The notes: generated by a model not told the origin, from the sequence alone. Positions 1 through 7,568 are shown, counted from the stretch's first letter. The stretch is DNA of 64,000 bases from Gemmatimonadaceae bacterium (GCA_016742275.1 JACVCD010000014.1:60571-124570); one strand, 5' to 3'. Program-made: numbers and translations.

Positions 1-588
1 GCCGTGCACGGCGATTTGCGCATCATGCTGCCGCTGGTCGTCACGGTGGACGAAGTGCGAGAAACCCGTCAGCTCATCAGCGAGTGCGTTGAGGAACTGG
101 CAGAGCGTCGAGTGCCATTCCGCGCTGACGTGCCATTGGGTGTGATGGTGGAAACACCCGCCGCCGCCGTGGCCTGCGATACGCTCGTGCGTGACGTGGA
201 CTTCTTCAGCATTGGCTCCAATGACCTGGTCCAATACACGCTGGCCGTTGACCGTGGCAATGCCAACCTCGCGCCGCGCTACACGCCATTTCACCCGGCA
301 GTGCTGCGTCTCATGCAACAGGTGCAGACCACCGGTGCCGCGCACGGACTCGATGTGAGTGTGTGTGGTGAAATGGCGTCGCAGCCCTTGGCCGTCTTTG
401 CACTCATGGGGCTTGGCATTCGGCATCTGAGCGTTGCGCCGCGTGCCGTGGCCGATGTCAAGCGCGTCATTCGTGGCGTGCGGGCGGAAGCGGCGGCGGA
501 TGCCGCACGGGCGGCTCTGGCCGCAAGCACCGCGCGTGAAGCGGAAACGCTGCTGCGCCGTCGGCTGCGCTCGGAACTCGAGCGCTAG
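1..588 (+). CDS. ptsI: PTS enzyme I (PEP-protein phosphotransferase), C-terminal part; 5' end outside window
   Basis: This is the 3' end of a gene reading in from the left edge; 195 residues are present, about the last third of a usual ~570-residue enzyme I. Visible are the PEP-binding core segments: LRIMLPLV, GVMVETPAA with the Mg-binding Glu, IGSNDLVQYTLAVDRGN with the Asn-Asp pair and the Arg, and SVCGEMA with the Cys that serves as acid/base in the family. Enzyme I autophosphorylates from PEP and passes the phosphate to HPr in the cytoplasm. The frame is open to base 1, so the true start lies upstream. The next gene is convergent. The identification is firm; whether it serves sugar uptake or only regulation cannot be told here. 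Confidence 0.95.
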   Translation, partial: AVHGDLRIMLPLVVTVDEVRETRQLISECVEELAERRVPFRADVPLGVMVETPAAAVACDTLVRDVDFFSIGSNDLVQYTLAVDRGNANLAPRYTPFHPAVLRLMQQVQTTGAAHGLDVSVCGEMASQPLAVFALMGLGIRHLSVAPRAVADVKRVIRGVRAEAAADAARAALAASTAREAETLLRRRLRSELER

Positions 589-1003
589 TACTCTGGTCGC
601 AAGTCTGCGATGCAACTAGGCGATCGATTGGCTGCGTTTGCTGAGCTGCATTCTCGATCGATAGGTACAGGAGAAGTCTGCTGGCGCGGTGGGGGGCAAT
701 AGCGCGGCCATTTGATTGAGGAGATCCATGAATGACGAGCAAGTGCATGGTGGGGCGAGATTATGCTTTCCTCGCCGAGACAATCTGGACGGTGATCGCA
801 TCCGCAGACGTGCGTTGCTCGGTCATCTACAGGCTCAAACAGGAGGGGAATCGCACTCTTCCATGTTGCGATTCCTCCTCCAGGGTTCACTACCTGATCA
901 AACACTCCCTAGCACATAGTGGGTTCGTCAGCGCGATTGGCGTCATCACCCAACTCGTTGAGAGGCATCGTTTCTCGCACTTCACTACCCAGGTGTTTCG
1001 CAA
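589..1003. other. Intergenic region between convergent genes; hairpin and short repeat
   Basis: No convincing gene is present. The stretch holds two CGATCGAT copies (621-628 and 655-662), a perfect 9-bp stem (847-875) and a ~30-base segment (808-838) that resembles 3833-3866. A 63-codon frame at 728-919 has a GAGGAG ribosome-binding-like sequence before its ATG, but its composition is not protein-like and it contains the hairpin, so it is not called as a gene. Confidence 0.5.
847..875. terminator. Hairpin, candidate terminator between convergent genes
   Basis: A perfect 9-bp stem (GGAATCGCA with TGCGATTCC) closes an 11-nt loop, and flanking GGAGG and CCTCC sequences could extend it imperfectly. 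It lies between ptsI on the plus strand and the beta-propeller gene on the minus strand. There is no clear T-tract, so intrinsic termination is only a suggestion. Confidence 0.4.
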
Positions 1004-2122
1004 TTACTTCTCGTGCAACACTTGGCATGTGCCGGGCGGCACCAGGTACCGATTCAATAGCGACACTACCTTGTCGCCACGAATCTCCTGCTCAAGCGAT
1101 AGCAGTGTGTCACCGACGACAGTCAGGCGCGGAGGAATATCTGAATTCGTTGCGAGCGGAAGATCTATACATGCTTTTGTCCGATCCGCCGAAATTACGG
1201 TTAGGAAGAACGAGCCAGCAAAGTTCGTCCCACGGAGCTTGCCGTCGACGAACACGATCACGAGGCGACCGTCCGCCAATCGCAGTACTGACCATGGCAT
1301 CGATGCTCTCTCTAGTACGGCAGGAACGTTCGCAAGCGCATCTTCTTTCACCGACGGCATTCCCCTCCGGCGGCTCCTCGGAATGCGGATGTCGCGAATG
1401 ACGCTGCCGTCGCTTCGCATAAGCCGGAGCGTTTCTGAGAGGCCAATCGAGTATGCTAGTGTGTCCGACCACGAGGTGACCAGAACGTCGAACAGAAATC
1501 GCGAAGTGGGATGCCCCGAAAAGTCGACGGGAATCGCGCCAAATCTTCTCGCGGAGTCGGACGTTTCGGCTAAGTCCGTGAATAGCGTGCCACTACGCGC
1601 ATCGGGCGCCGCAGAGACCACACCGCGTTCGCTTAACGCGAGCGCAGGGGACCGGCCACCGACGGCGCGTATGCGTCGTTCACGGGAGTGTTTCGTATCC
1701 CAGAAAATGATTCCACCGCGACCAATATCGCTCACAAGCAGTGTCGAGTCGTCACGGACGAGGATCGGAGACGGAGTTTCAAACTCTCCTGGCCCACGGC
1801 CACGTCGACCGATTACTCCCGTTAACCCACCGCCGACACCAAATCGCAGGATGGAACGAGAGAATCCGTCGACGGCATAAAGGTCGCCTGATCGCGACAT
1901 GGAGATCGAAACCGCACGGCCAAGGAAGACTTTGCCAGAGTCGCGGAGCTCAACGGCGGATACACGTTGCAACCCTTGCTTGTTGATGTCTGCCGGCGCA
2001 GGAGCAGCGCAACCGTGAACGAGTAGAACGTTGATCCCAACCGCGAGTACTGCTCTCTTACTCCGATGCAGGTGACTTAAACCTACGGAATCGCTCAAGG
2101 ATGGCGCGCCGCGAGCTGGCAT
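1004..2122 (-). CDS. Six-bladed beta-propeller lipoprotein
   Basis: Last gene of a three-gene minus-strand cassette. The N-terminus has a basic stretch (HRSKR), a hydrophobic run and a lipobox-like LVHGC, so an exported lipoprotein is predicted. The body has repeats typical of six-bladed beta-propellers (NHL/BF2867-like): GDLYAVDGFSRSILRFG, GVIGRRGRGPGEFETPSP and TLLVSDIGRGGIIFWD. No enzymatic motif is visible. The start is uncertain. The ATG used here (2122) overlaps the preceding gene by about 64 bases and lacks an obvious ribosome-binding site; a TTG at 2098 or a CTG near 2073 would still keep the signal sequence. The preceding gene stops at 2058, so translation is probably coupled. The fold class is well supported; the ligand or partner is unknown. 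Confidence 0.72.
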   Translation of the reverse strand: MPARGAPSLSDSVGLSHLHRSKRAVLAVGINVLLVHGCAAPAPADINKQGLQRVSAVELRDSGKVFLGRAVSISMSRSGDLYAVDGFSRSILRFGVGGGLTGVIGRRGRGPGEFETPSPILVRDDSTLLVSDIGRGGIIFWDTKHSRERRIRAVGGRSPALALSERGVVSAAPDARSGTLFTDLAETSDSARRFGAIPVDFSGHPTSRFLFDVLVTSWSDTLAYSIGLSETLRLMRSDGSVIRDIRIPRSRRRGMPSVKEDALANVPAVLERASMPWSVLRLADGRLVIVFVDGKLRGTNFAGSFFLTVISADRTKACIDLPLATNSDIPPRLTVVGDTLLSLEQEIRGDKVVSLLNRYLVPPGTCQVLHEK

Positions 2123-2522
2123 CATTGTTTGCAGAGTCGATGAGTGCTCGGCCCTTGTCATACACAAGTACTCCGAAATGAAGGCGTGGTTTAGCCGAAG
2201 ATAGGACTCCGATCACCGCCAACCGCGACTGGGCGATCGGAATCGATTCGTGCGACGCGGCGCGGCGGGTCAGCAGTACGACGACCTTAACCCGACCCTC
2301 AAGCTGAAGCCGGTTCCAATCGGCGAAGTCTGAATCACAGGAGAGGCACTGGTCTGGCGAGTATATCAACACGGCGACGCGCTCACTAGCAGGCAGCAAC
2401 GCTGCAATGTCTGCTTGCGAGTGAATCTCGGCAGTGTGAGTGTCCGCAGCGTCGGGCTTGGAGTTGCACCCCAACGGCGCAACGCAAACAAGCCACAGTA
2501 ACAACGAAATCACGGGTCTCAT
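2058..2522 (-). CDS. Thioredoxin-fold-like lipoprotein with CxxC
   Basis: 154 residues starting at the ATG at 2522. The N-terminus is a textbook lipoprotein signal: MRPVISLLLWLVCVAPLGC, with Cys-19 as the lipidated residue. The mature part contains VAVLIYSPDQCLSCDSD, whose C-L-S-C placed after a hydrophobic beta strand looks like a thioredoxin/TlpA active site. This is followed by VKVVVLLTR and a strand-rich C-terminus (LHFGVLVYDKGRALI). It is shorter than standard TlpA proteins and the assignment rests on the CxxC context alone. It lies between a Cys-containing secreted peptide gene and a beta-propeller lipoprotein gene on the same strand, which suggests the three products act together in the envelope. 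Confidence 0.62.
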   Translation of the reverse strand: MRPVISLLLWLVCVAPLGCNSKPDAADTHTAEIHSQADIAALLPASERVAVLIYSPDQCLSCDSDFADWNRLQLEGRVKVVVLLTRRAASHESIPIAQSRLAVIGVLSSAKPRLHFGVLVYDKGRALIDSANNDASSRRAILERFRRFKSPASE

Positions 2523-2528
2523 GGTACC

Positions 2529-2567
2529 GCTTGGAGCGAGGACGCGATGTCGCGCCTCGCTCCAAGC
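2529..2567 (-). promoter_or_regulatory. Strong intercistronic hairpin
   Basis: A 13-bp perfect stem (2529-2541 with 2555-2567) continues through one bulged A into a 4-bp CGCG stem with a 4-nt loop. It sits between the stop of the 66-aa peptide gene and the start of the lipoprotein gene, on the transcribed strand. There is no T-tract after it. It could be an attenuator, a processing site, or a 3' stabiliser that raises the peptide mRNA above the downstream genes. Confidence 0.7.
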
Positions 2568-2574
2568 TCTCGGT

Positions 2575-2775
2575 TCAAGTGATGATGATTGGAGGCATGA
2601 TTCGGCACGGGCAATGGGCATCCCAGTCACCAGCGCCACACGGCTTGCACCAGCCTGTGTAGAAGTCGACGTATGCGCGAGTGCCACCTTCCTCGGCAGA
2701 GACTCTGGTCGGGATTGCGAAGAGCCCTGCACCAATTACAGCTGCCGCCGCGACTGAGCTGATTCGTCGAAACAT
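2575..2775 (-). CDS. Small secreted Cys-containing peptide (NVEALA-like context)
   Basis: 66 residues from the ATG at 2775, which is preceded by a good AGGAG ribosome-binding site, so this start is preferred over the longer frame. Residues 1-27 form a Sec signal peptide (MFRRISS, an Ala-rich core, then RVSA before the predicted cut). The mature product is about 39 residues with four Cys, arranged as WCKPC and HCPC, and an unusual C-terminus ending MPPIIIT. It is not a known enzyme. Position is the main clue: directly downstream are a hairpin, a CxxC lipoprotein and a beta-propeller lipoprotein, an order reminiscent of NVEALA-peptide loci in Bacteroidetes. The canonical NVEALA string is not present. 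It may be a structural peptide, a signal or a modified precursor; function is unknown. Confidence 0.65.
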   Translation of the reverse strand: MFRRISSVAAAAVIGAGLFAIPTRVSAEEGGTRAYVDFYTGWCKPCGAGDWDAHCPCRIMPPIIIT

Positions 2776-3117
2776 TTGAAGCTCCTGCGAGAATGATGAA
2801 TGATTGCTGGCACGACCGCTTGCCCGATTACGCATGTGACGCTCGGCGACGAGCTGCTACTCAAGTACATTGCTGTCAAAGATTCGAGGGTCTACTCGTA
2901 ATGGCCATTGGGCCGCAGCGCAGCGAGTATGCAGCGAGAACGCCACCGCCGCAAGATTCAGGTAGGAAGCGCGGCCGTCTGGGGAGATAAGATGAGGGTT
3001 GGCGGGGCACCCGTGGAAGGTTTACGCGGCTCTCGGCGCCCAGTTCCAGGCGCGGCATCGGCCGATTTCGGCCTGCCTCGCCGCGTGGGCCGACACTACG
3101 TGCCCTACGACCTTAGC
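2776..3117. other. Intergenic region, nothing recognised
   Basis: About 340 bases between the secreted-peptide gene and the transposase relic. The left part must hold the promoter of the peptide cassette on the minus strand, but no clear -35/-10 pair was found. No reading frame looks coding. Confidence 0.4.
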
Positions 3118-3745
3118 TTATACCGCATTCGGTACAGATTCGCACTTCTTTGCCAGCGCGCGGTAACGCACCCAAGTAAAGCGCCATCGGCGCTTGATGA
3201 CTTGAAACGGACAATCGACCATGGCGCGAACTCGTGGGGCGAGCGCTCGCCGTTCTGGTTCACCAGGTTCAGGTAGCTGCTCAATTGCCACTGCAGCTTG
3301 TAGTCGGCGGACTCTGCGTCGGTCGTCGTGACTGTGTGGATCACGCCGTGACGATCCGTGCCCACAGACACCTTCATGCCGAAATACCATATGATCTCGG
3401 GATCACGGGTCTGCGTGGCATTCTTCGTCGAGCTGGACGCGCCGATGATGGTGGCGTCGGCGATAGCGCCTGCCTTAAGCAACAGCTTCCTCACTTCGAG
3501 CCGTGCCTTCAGTACATCGAGCATACGCGCGGTGAACTGATGCGCCTCCAAGAGCGGCGATACTTGCCGGACGTCGTCTCGTCGGACACCGGGTCATGCA
3601 GTAAATCGATCCGCGCGAAGCGGCGAATCTAAGTACAAGAGTCGTGGAGCATGTCGTCCGCGTGCGGGTCCGAGAGGTCGAAGCAGTACTGAAGGCGATC
3701 GGTGCGCAGCCTGGTCGCCATCGGTACGGGTGTCGACCGAGTCCG
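3118..3745 (-). pseudogene. Decayed IS5-family transposase
   Basis: Minus-strand fragments in several frames line up in order with IS5-type transposases. They are: LQYCFDLSDPHADDMLHDS, then an in-frame stop near 3630, then RRFARIDLLHDPVSDETT; after a frameshift near 3560, LEAHQFTARMLDVL, AIADATIIGASSSTKN and IIWYFGMKVSVGTDRHG; then, after an internal loss and another shift, VDCPFQVIKRR and VRYRALAKK. The DATIIGASSSTKN and WYFGMK blocks are hallmarks of the family, and VRYRALAKK matches the usual C-terminus. The part between the catalytic block and the C-terminus is much too short. The element is dead and no terminal inverted repeats were identified. It marks this low-density stretch as a former insertion site. 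Confidence 0.85.
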
Positions 3746-4265
3746 GCATTTGGAGTAGTGTGCCGCCATGAAGGCCTCGACCCCCGGTGATACACTGCGT
3801 GCGGCATTTCGTGCACCGTTTGTTAAGGATTAACGTGCGCTGCTCGGTCATCCACGGGTTCCAAGCAAGCGAGGAATTGTGCTTCAATCTTGTCATTTCT
3901 CTTCTCGGGAGCGCTCTCTAGTCAGAGATTTCTTCGCTGAGATGATAAACACCGGTTCGCTATTTCTCGCCCTCATTTCTTCGCTATTGGTGGGACCGCG
4001 TTGGCATCGTGTGTCGGCAAACGTGCTCCTTGTAGAGGCCCGGCCCGGAGGTCGAGGCGTCCTTGTATGGAACGGAGGAGCGCTTGTGGAAACGTGAAGC
4101 ATAGGCTGGAATTAGATTGCATTCATGGTGGGTCCTCCAGAGCTATTTGACTGTAGCCCTCCATGTTAAGGAGAGGGCGGGTTGCCCGCCTCCCCGACCC
4201 GGGCTAGGCTTCGCCTGTCGTCCCTTGTTGTACCGCCTATTCGTACCCTCTACCCCGAGCGCTGC
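3746..4265. other. Gene-poor region upstream of metK
   Basis: The left part may contain the eroded N-terminal coding end of the IS5 relic (minus-strand traces such as FMAAHYSK near 3760) and a short GTTAA/TTAAC inverted repeat at 3822-3834. The stretch 3833-3866 resembles 808-838. The right part, from about 4130, is a structured leader in front of metK. A 72-codon plus-strand frame at 3879-4097 has no recognisable features and is not called. Confidence 0.45.
4155..4216 (+). promoter_or_regulatory. Structured 5' leader of metK (unclassified)
   Basis: Three potential hairpins are packed ahead of metK: an imperfect GCCCTCC/GGAG-AGGGC pairing (about 4155-4178), GGGCGGG-TTG-CCCGCCT at 4175-4191, and AGGC-TTC-GCCT at 4206-4216. 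The first two overlap and could be mutually exclusive. The sequence does not match the SAM-I or SAM-II consensus. It could be an attenuator, an unrecognised SAM-sensing element, or a terminator of upstream transcription. Confidence 0.4.
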
Positions 4266-5438
4266 GTGGCTGATCGTCACCTGTTTACGTCGGAATCCGT
4301 CACCGAAGGACATCCGGACAAGATCGCGGACCAGATCTCCGATGCCGTCCTTGATGCCATCCTCACCGAGGATCCGGCGGCGCGTGTGGCGTGTGAAACG
4401 CTGGTGACCACCGGCCTCGCCGTCATCGCGGGTGAAATCACCACGTCGGCGTATGTGCACCTCCCGGACATCGTCCGCCAGACCATCGAAGGCATTGGCT
4501 ACAACGACGCCAACTTTGGTTTCGACTCGAAGACGTGCGCGGTGATGAGCACCATCGACGCGCAGTCGCCCGACATCGCGCAGGGTGTTGATACGGGCGG
4601 TGCTGGTGACCAGGGCATGATGTTCGGTTACGCCACTGACGAAACGCCCGAGCTGATGCCGCTGCCCATTCAGTTGGCGCATGCGCTCACACAGCAGTTG
4701 GCCGCCGTGCGCAAGGACGGCACGCATGCCTGGCTGCGCCCGGACGGCAAGGCGCAGGTCACGGTGATCTACGAAGACAATCTTCCCGTTGCTGTGGACA
4801 CGGTGGTCATCTCCACGCAGCATGACGAGAAGGTGTCCAACACCAAGCTCCGTCGCGCGGTGCTCGATGATGTCATTCATGCGGTGATTCCCGAAGAGTT
4901 CATCGGACGTCGCATGAAGACGCACATCAATCCCACGGGCCGTTTCGTGATTGGTGGCCCGCAGGGTGATGCCGGCCTGACCGGCCGCAAAATCATCGTC
5001 GACACGTACGGCGGCATGGGCCGTCATGGCGGCGGCGCCTTCAGCGGTAAGGACCCCAGCAAGGTGGATCGTTCGGCGTGCTACGCTGCGCGCTGGGTGG
5101 CCAAGAACATTGTGGCAGCCAAGCTTGCCAAGCGCTGCGAAGTGCAGGTGGCCTATGCCATCGGCGTCGCCGAGCCGGTGTCGGTGTTCGTGCAGACGTT
5201 TGGCACGGGTGCGGTACCGGACAGTGTCATCGAAGCGGCCGTGAACGACGTGTTCGACCTCACACCGCGTGGCATCTCCAAGGCCCTCGATCTTCGCAAG
5301 CCGATCTATCAGGCCACTGCGGCGTATGGCCACTTCGGACGCAAGTCGCAGACGATCGGCCGTGGTCGCGGTGCGCGTACCACGTTCACGTGGGAACGCA
5401 CGGATCGCGTCGCGGCGCTCAAGAAGGCCATTCGTTAA
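4266..5438 (+). CDS. metK: S-adenosylmethionine synthase
   Basis: 390 residues, normal for the family, using the GTG at 4266 so the protein begins [19 protein letters not shown]; a longer upstream frame would run through the structured leader. It makes S-adenosylmethionine from methionine and ATP in the cytoplasm. All signature blocks are present: [14 protein letters not shown] with the ATP-contacting His, [18 protein letters not shown], the P-loop-like [17 protein letters not shown], and [19 protein letters not shown]. It is followed by an 80-base gap containing a hairpin, then a bifunctional-nuclease-family gene. No anomaly is seen in the protein. Confidence 0.97.
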   Translation: MADRHLFTSESVTEGHPDKIADQISDAVLDAILTEDPAARVACETLVTTGLAVIAGEITTSAYVHLPDIVRQTIEGIGYNDANFGFDSKTCAVMSTIDAQSPDIAQGVDTGGAGDQGMMFGYATDETPELMPLPIQLAHALTQQLAAVRKDGTHAWLRPDGKAQVTVIYEDNLPVAVDTVVISTQHDEKVSNTKLRRAVLDDVIHAVIPEEFIGRRMKTHINPTGRFVIGGPQGDAGLTGRKIIVDTYGGMGRHGGGAFSGKDPSKVDRSACYAARWVAKNIVAAKLAKRCEVQVAYAIGVAEPVSVFVQTFGTGAVPDSVIEAAVNDVFDLTPRGISKALDLRKPIYQATAAYGHFGRKSQTIGRGRGARTTFTWERTDRVAALKKAIR

Positions 5439-5456
5439 ATCAGTACGACATGCGTG

Positions 5457-5482
5457 ACACCGCATCGTGTGTGATGCGGTGT
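5457..5482 (+). terminator. Hairpin between metK and the next gene
   Basis: A perfect 10-bp stem (ACACCGCATC with GATGCGGTGT) closes a 6-nt loop, 18 bases after the metK stop. No T-tract follows. It may partially terminate or protect the metK mRNA 3' end while allowing readthrough into the downstream gene. Confidence 0.5.
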
Positions 5483-5518
5483 TCGCGTGTCGGATAACGG
5501 AGCACGTAAGGAGCAATC

Positions 5519-6034
5519 ATGGTGGAAGTGACGGTGGCCCGACTGGGCCTCGATAGCACCACGAACTCCTATGTGGTGATCCTCCAAGAGCGTGGCGGAA
5601 AGCGCATGCTTCCCATCTGGATTGGCAAGCCCGAGGCCGAATCCATCGTGATGGAGATGAATCACGTCACACGAGAGCGCCCGCTCACACACGATCTGTG
5701 TCGCGCGCTCATCACGGGACTCGGTGGCACACTGCGGCGGGTATCCATCACGCGTGTGCAGCAGAACACCTACTTCGCGGAAATGCAGATCGACGGTCCG
5801 CGTGGATTGGTGGAGTTCGATGCCCGCCCTTCAGACAGTATCGCGATCGCCCTCAGACTGTCTGCTCCCATCTATGCACTGGAATCGCTCATGTCCGAGA
5901 TCGATGAGGACGAAGACGTGGAGGAAACCGAGCGACCATCTGCGGGCAACGATGCGCACGAGTTGACTCCCGAACAGCTTAAGGCCTACCTCGAGCATTT
6001 ACGTCCCGAAGATTTCGGCAAGTTCAAGCCATGA
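5519..6034 (+). CDS. Bifunctional nuclease family protein (DUF151)
   Basis: 171 residues, start ATG at 5519 after a TAAGGAG ribosome-binding site. The first ~130 residues match the bifunctional nuclease (BFN/DUF151) fold: MVEVTVARLGLD at the N-terminus, VILQERGGKRMLPIWIGKPE, then RPLTHDLCRALITGLGG and FDARPSDSIAIALRL, the most conserved block of the family. An acidic linker follows (DEDEDVEETE), then a short tail with LTPEQLKAYLEHLRPEDFG. Family members have been reported to have DNase and RNase activity in plants; the bacterial role is poorly known. The next gene starts 27 bases downstream. Confidence 0.88.
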   Translation: MVEVTVARLGLDSTTNSYVVILQERGGKRMLPIWIGKPEAESIVMEMNHVTRERPLTHDLCRALITGLGGTLRRVSITRVQQNTYFAEMQIDGPRGLVEFDARPSDSIAIALRLSAPIYALESLMSEIDEDEDVEETERPSAGNDAHELTPEQLKAYLEHLRPEDFGKFKP

Positions 6035-6061
6035 TGTTCAAGCCATGAGCACGATCGTCTG

Positions 6062-7279
6062 ATGCGTTTCAAACTGTTTGCTCTGCTGTCTCGATCGGTG
6101 TTTGCGTTGTGTCTGTCGGTCGCCGCGGCGCACGACGTATCCGCGCAGGCGTCTCTGGGCCCACGCACCGTCGAAGGTCGTGTGCGACGTCCCATGGGTG
6201 AGCGCGGTGATTCCACGGGCATGGGACCCGCCACGGGTGTGTGGGTCACCTTGCATCGGGTCGGCAAGGACTCGGCCGGCCCCATGGATTCCATTCGCAC
6301 CGATGCGGCGGGTGTCTATCGCCTGCGCTACACACCATGGGGCGCGAGCGACGCGGTGTACTTTGCGTCGACCACGTACGGCGGCATTGCGTATTTCTCC
6401 GAGCCGCTGCGTGCGGTGCGGGTTGCGGGTGATGCTGCCGAGATCACGGTCTTCGATACCACGAGTCGCACATTCCCGTTGGCCATCAAGGGACGGCATC
6501 TCATCATCAGTCAGCTCGATTCGACTGATATGCGTACGGTCATCGAAGTCTTTGAAATTGCCAACGACAGTCTGACCACCTTGGTAGCGGGCAGTGGATC
6601 CAATCCGCCGCCCACGTGGATGGTGACCGTTCCCTCGACGGCACGTGAAGTGCGCGCCAACGAGAATGAGTTTTCGCCCGAGACCTTTGTTGCCACTGAA
6701 GGCAAGGTGTCGGTGTTTGCGCCAATCGCGCCGGGTATCAAGCAGATTGCGTTTTCGTACAAGTTGCCAAGCAGCAGCTTCCCACTCGCCATGCGTGCAA
6801 CCCATGGTGCCGTGGTGTTCGAAGTGCTGCTCGAGGAGCCGCAGGGCAATGTGAAGGGCAAGGGATTCACGACCGTGGGTCCTGTGTCCATCGAAGGACG
6901 CAATTTCTGGCGTTTTCTTGCGCAGGATGTCGTCCCGGATGCGGATCTCATCATTGACCTGCCGTCGGGAGCGGCGCCGGGTCGCAATCTCTATATCGCG
7001 GGTCTCCTCGTTGCCGTCGGTTTCCTGATGATGCTGGCGCTCACGCGTTCGATGCAGCGCGCACGCGCCAAACGGGAGGGCAATGCGCAGCCCGCGCGCA
7101 TGGCCGTGGCCGATGGTGTGTCGTCGGAGCGCCTGGCGCAGGAGATCGCTGCCCTCGACGCGATGTATGCCAAACAGGAATCACCGACGGACGCGGTCCG
7201 GCACGCATACGAGACGCGGCGTGCGGAGCTCAAGGCGGCGCTGTCTGAGGCGCTTGCCGAGGAATCCAGCCGCCGGTAA
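6062..7279 (+). CDS. Secreted, membrane-anchored protein with carboxypeptidase-regulatory-like domain
   Basis: 405 residues. A signal peptide (about 1-30, ending DVSAQA) precedes a domain with the look of a carboxypeptidase regulatory or Ig-like fold (TVEGRVRRP, VWVTLHRVG, SIRTDAAGVYRLRY at about 37-95). A beta-rich region follows, then one transmembrane segment near 308-327 (IAGLLVAVGFLMMLAL). The C-terminal ~78 residues are charged and helical (QEIAALDAMYAKQ, YETRRAELKAAL) and should be cytoplasmic. The layout therefore is an external sensor-like or binding part, one anchor and a helical tail. I do not recognise a named family. It follows the BFN gene by 27 bases and ends just before the cobalamin riboswitch. 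Confidence 0.7.
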   Translation: MRFKLFALLSRSVFALCLSVAAAHDVSAQASLGPRTVEGRVRRPMGERGDSTGMGPATGVWVTLHRVGKDSAGPMDSIRTDAAGVYRLRYTPWGASDAVYFASTTYGGIAYFSEPLRAVRVAGDAAEITVFDTTSRTFPLAIKGRHLIISQLDSTDMRTVIEVFEIANDSLTTLVAGSGSNPPPTWMVTVPSTAREVRANENEFSPETFVATEGKVSVFAPIAPGIKQIAFSYKLPSSSFPLAMRATHGAVVFEVLLEEPQGNVKGKGFTTVGPVSIEGRNFWRFLAQDVVPDADLIIDLPSGAAPGRNLYIAGLLVAVGFLMMLALTRSMQRARAKREGNAQPARMAVADGVSSERLAQEIAALDAMYAKQESPTDAVRHAYETRRAELKAALSEALAEESSRR

Positions 7280-7299
7280 TTTCGAGAAGTCGCACATAG

Positions 7300-7450
7300 G
7301 GTGCGATGACAACTCAAAGCGAGCGCGGGACACGGAAGCCGGTGTGATGCCGGCGCGGCCCCGCCACTGTAACGGGAACACACGCACGACGCCGGGCTCC
7401 ACCTCGGCTTGTGCGAACGAGTCCCGGAGCCAGGAGACGACCGGCGCTCA
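7300..7450 (+). ncRNA. Cobalamin (B12) riboswitch
   Basis: The conserved core is readable in order: GGTGTGATGCCGGCGCGG, then CCCGCCACTGTAACGGG (the B12-box region with GCCACTG), and near the end GAGCCAGGAGAC at about 7426-7438. It starts about 20 bases after the preceding stop and lies upstream of a BtuF/BtuC/BtuD-type importer. When adenosylcobalamin or a related corrinoid binds, the class normally lowers expression of the downstream uptake genes. The boundaries are approximate. Confidence 0.93.
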
Positions 7451-7522
7451 CCGTTGACGAAGACCCTCGAGGGGGGGCTCGTGCAAACGCGTGTTGCCGA
7501 TCATACGGCGCCGCGAACATGC

Positions 7523-7566
7523 CGGGCGTCCTTTCCAACTGGATATCCAACTGGAGAGGACGCCCG
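7523..7566 (+). promoter_or_regulatory. Ribosome-binding-site sequestering hairpin (riboswitch expression platform)
   Basis: CGGGCGTCCT (7523-7532) pairs perfectly with AGGACGCCCG (7557-7566). The right arm contains part of the GGAGAGGA ribosome-binding site of the downstream GTG start at 7569, so when the stem forms translation should be blocked. The 24-nt loop carries two near-identical TCCAACTGGA/ATCCAACTGGA copies, which could be a kissing partner for the aptamer. There is no T-tract, which favours translational control. Confidence 0.75.
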
Positions 7567-7568
7567 TC

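Noticed and set aside
728..919. 63-codon frame with a GAGGAG site before its ATG
   Set aside because: Contains the 847-875 hairpin, no recognisable protein features; kept only as a note in the intergenic entry.
732..1880. 382-codon plus-strand frame opposite the beta-propeller gene
   Set aside because: No signal, motif or ribosome-binding site; the minus-strand lipoprotein has clear protein features.
3879..4097. 72-codon plus-strand frame
   Set aside because: One hydrophobic run but no ribosome-binding site, homology cue or neighbour support.
4100..4265. Known SAM riboswitch before metK
   Set aside because: Conserved cores of SAM-I (GAAACCGGCAACC-type) and SAM-II are absent; reported only as an unclassified structured leader.
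4143..5516. 457-codon minus-strand frame opposite metK
   Set aside because: Antisense shadow of metK with atypical His/Arg composition.
7491..7568. Upstream extension of the BtuF frame
   Set aside because: Lies within the riboswitch platform; the GTG at 7569 has the ribosome-binding site and signal peptide.
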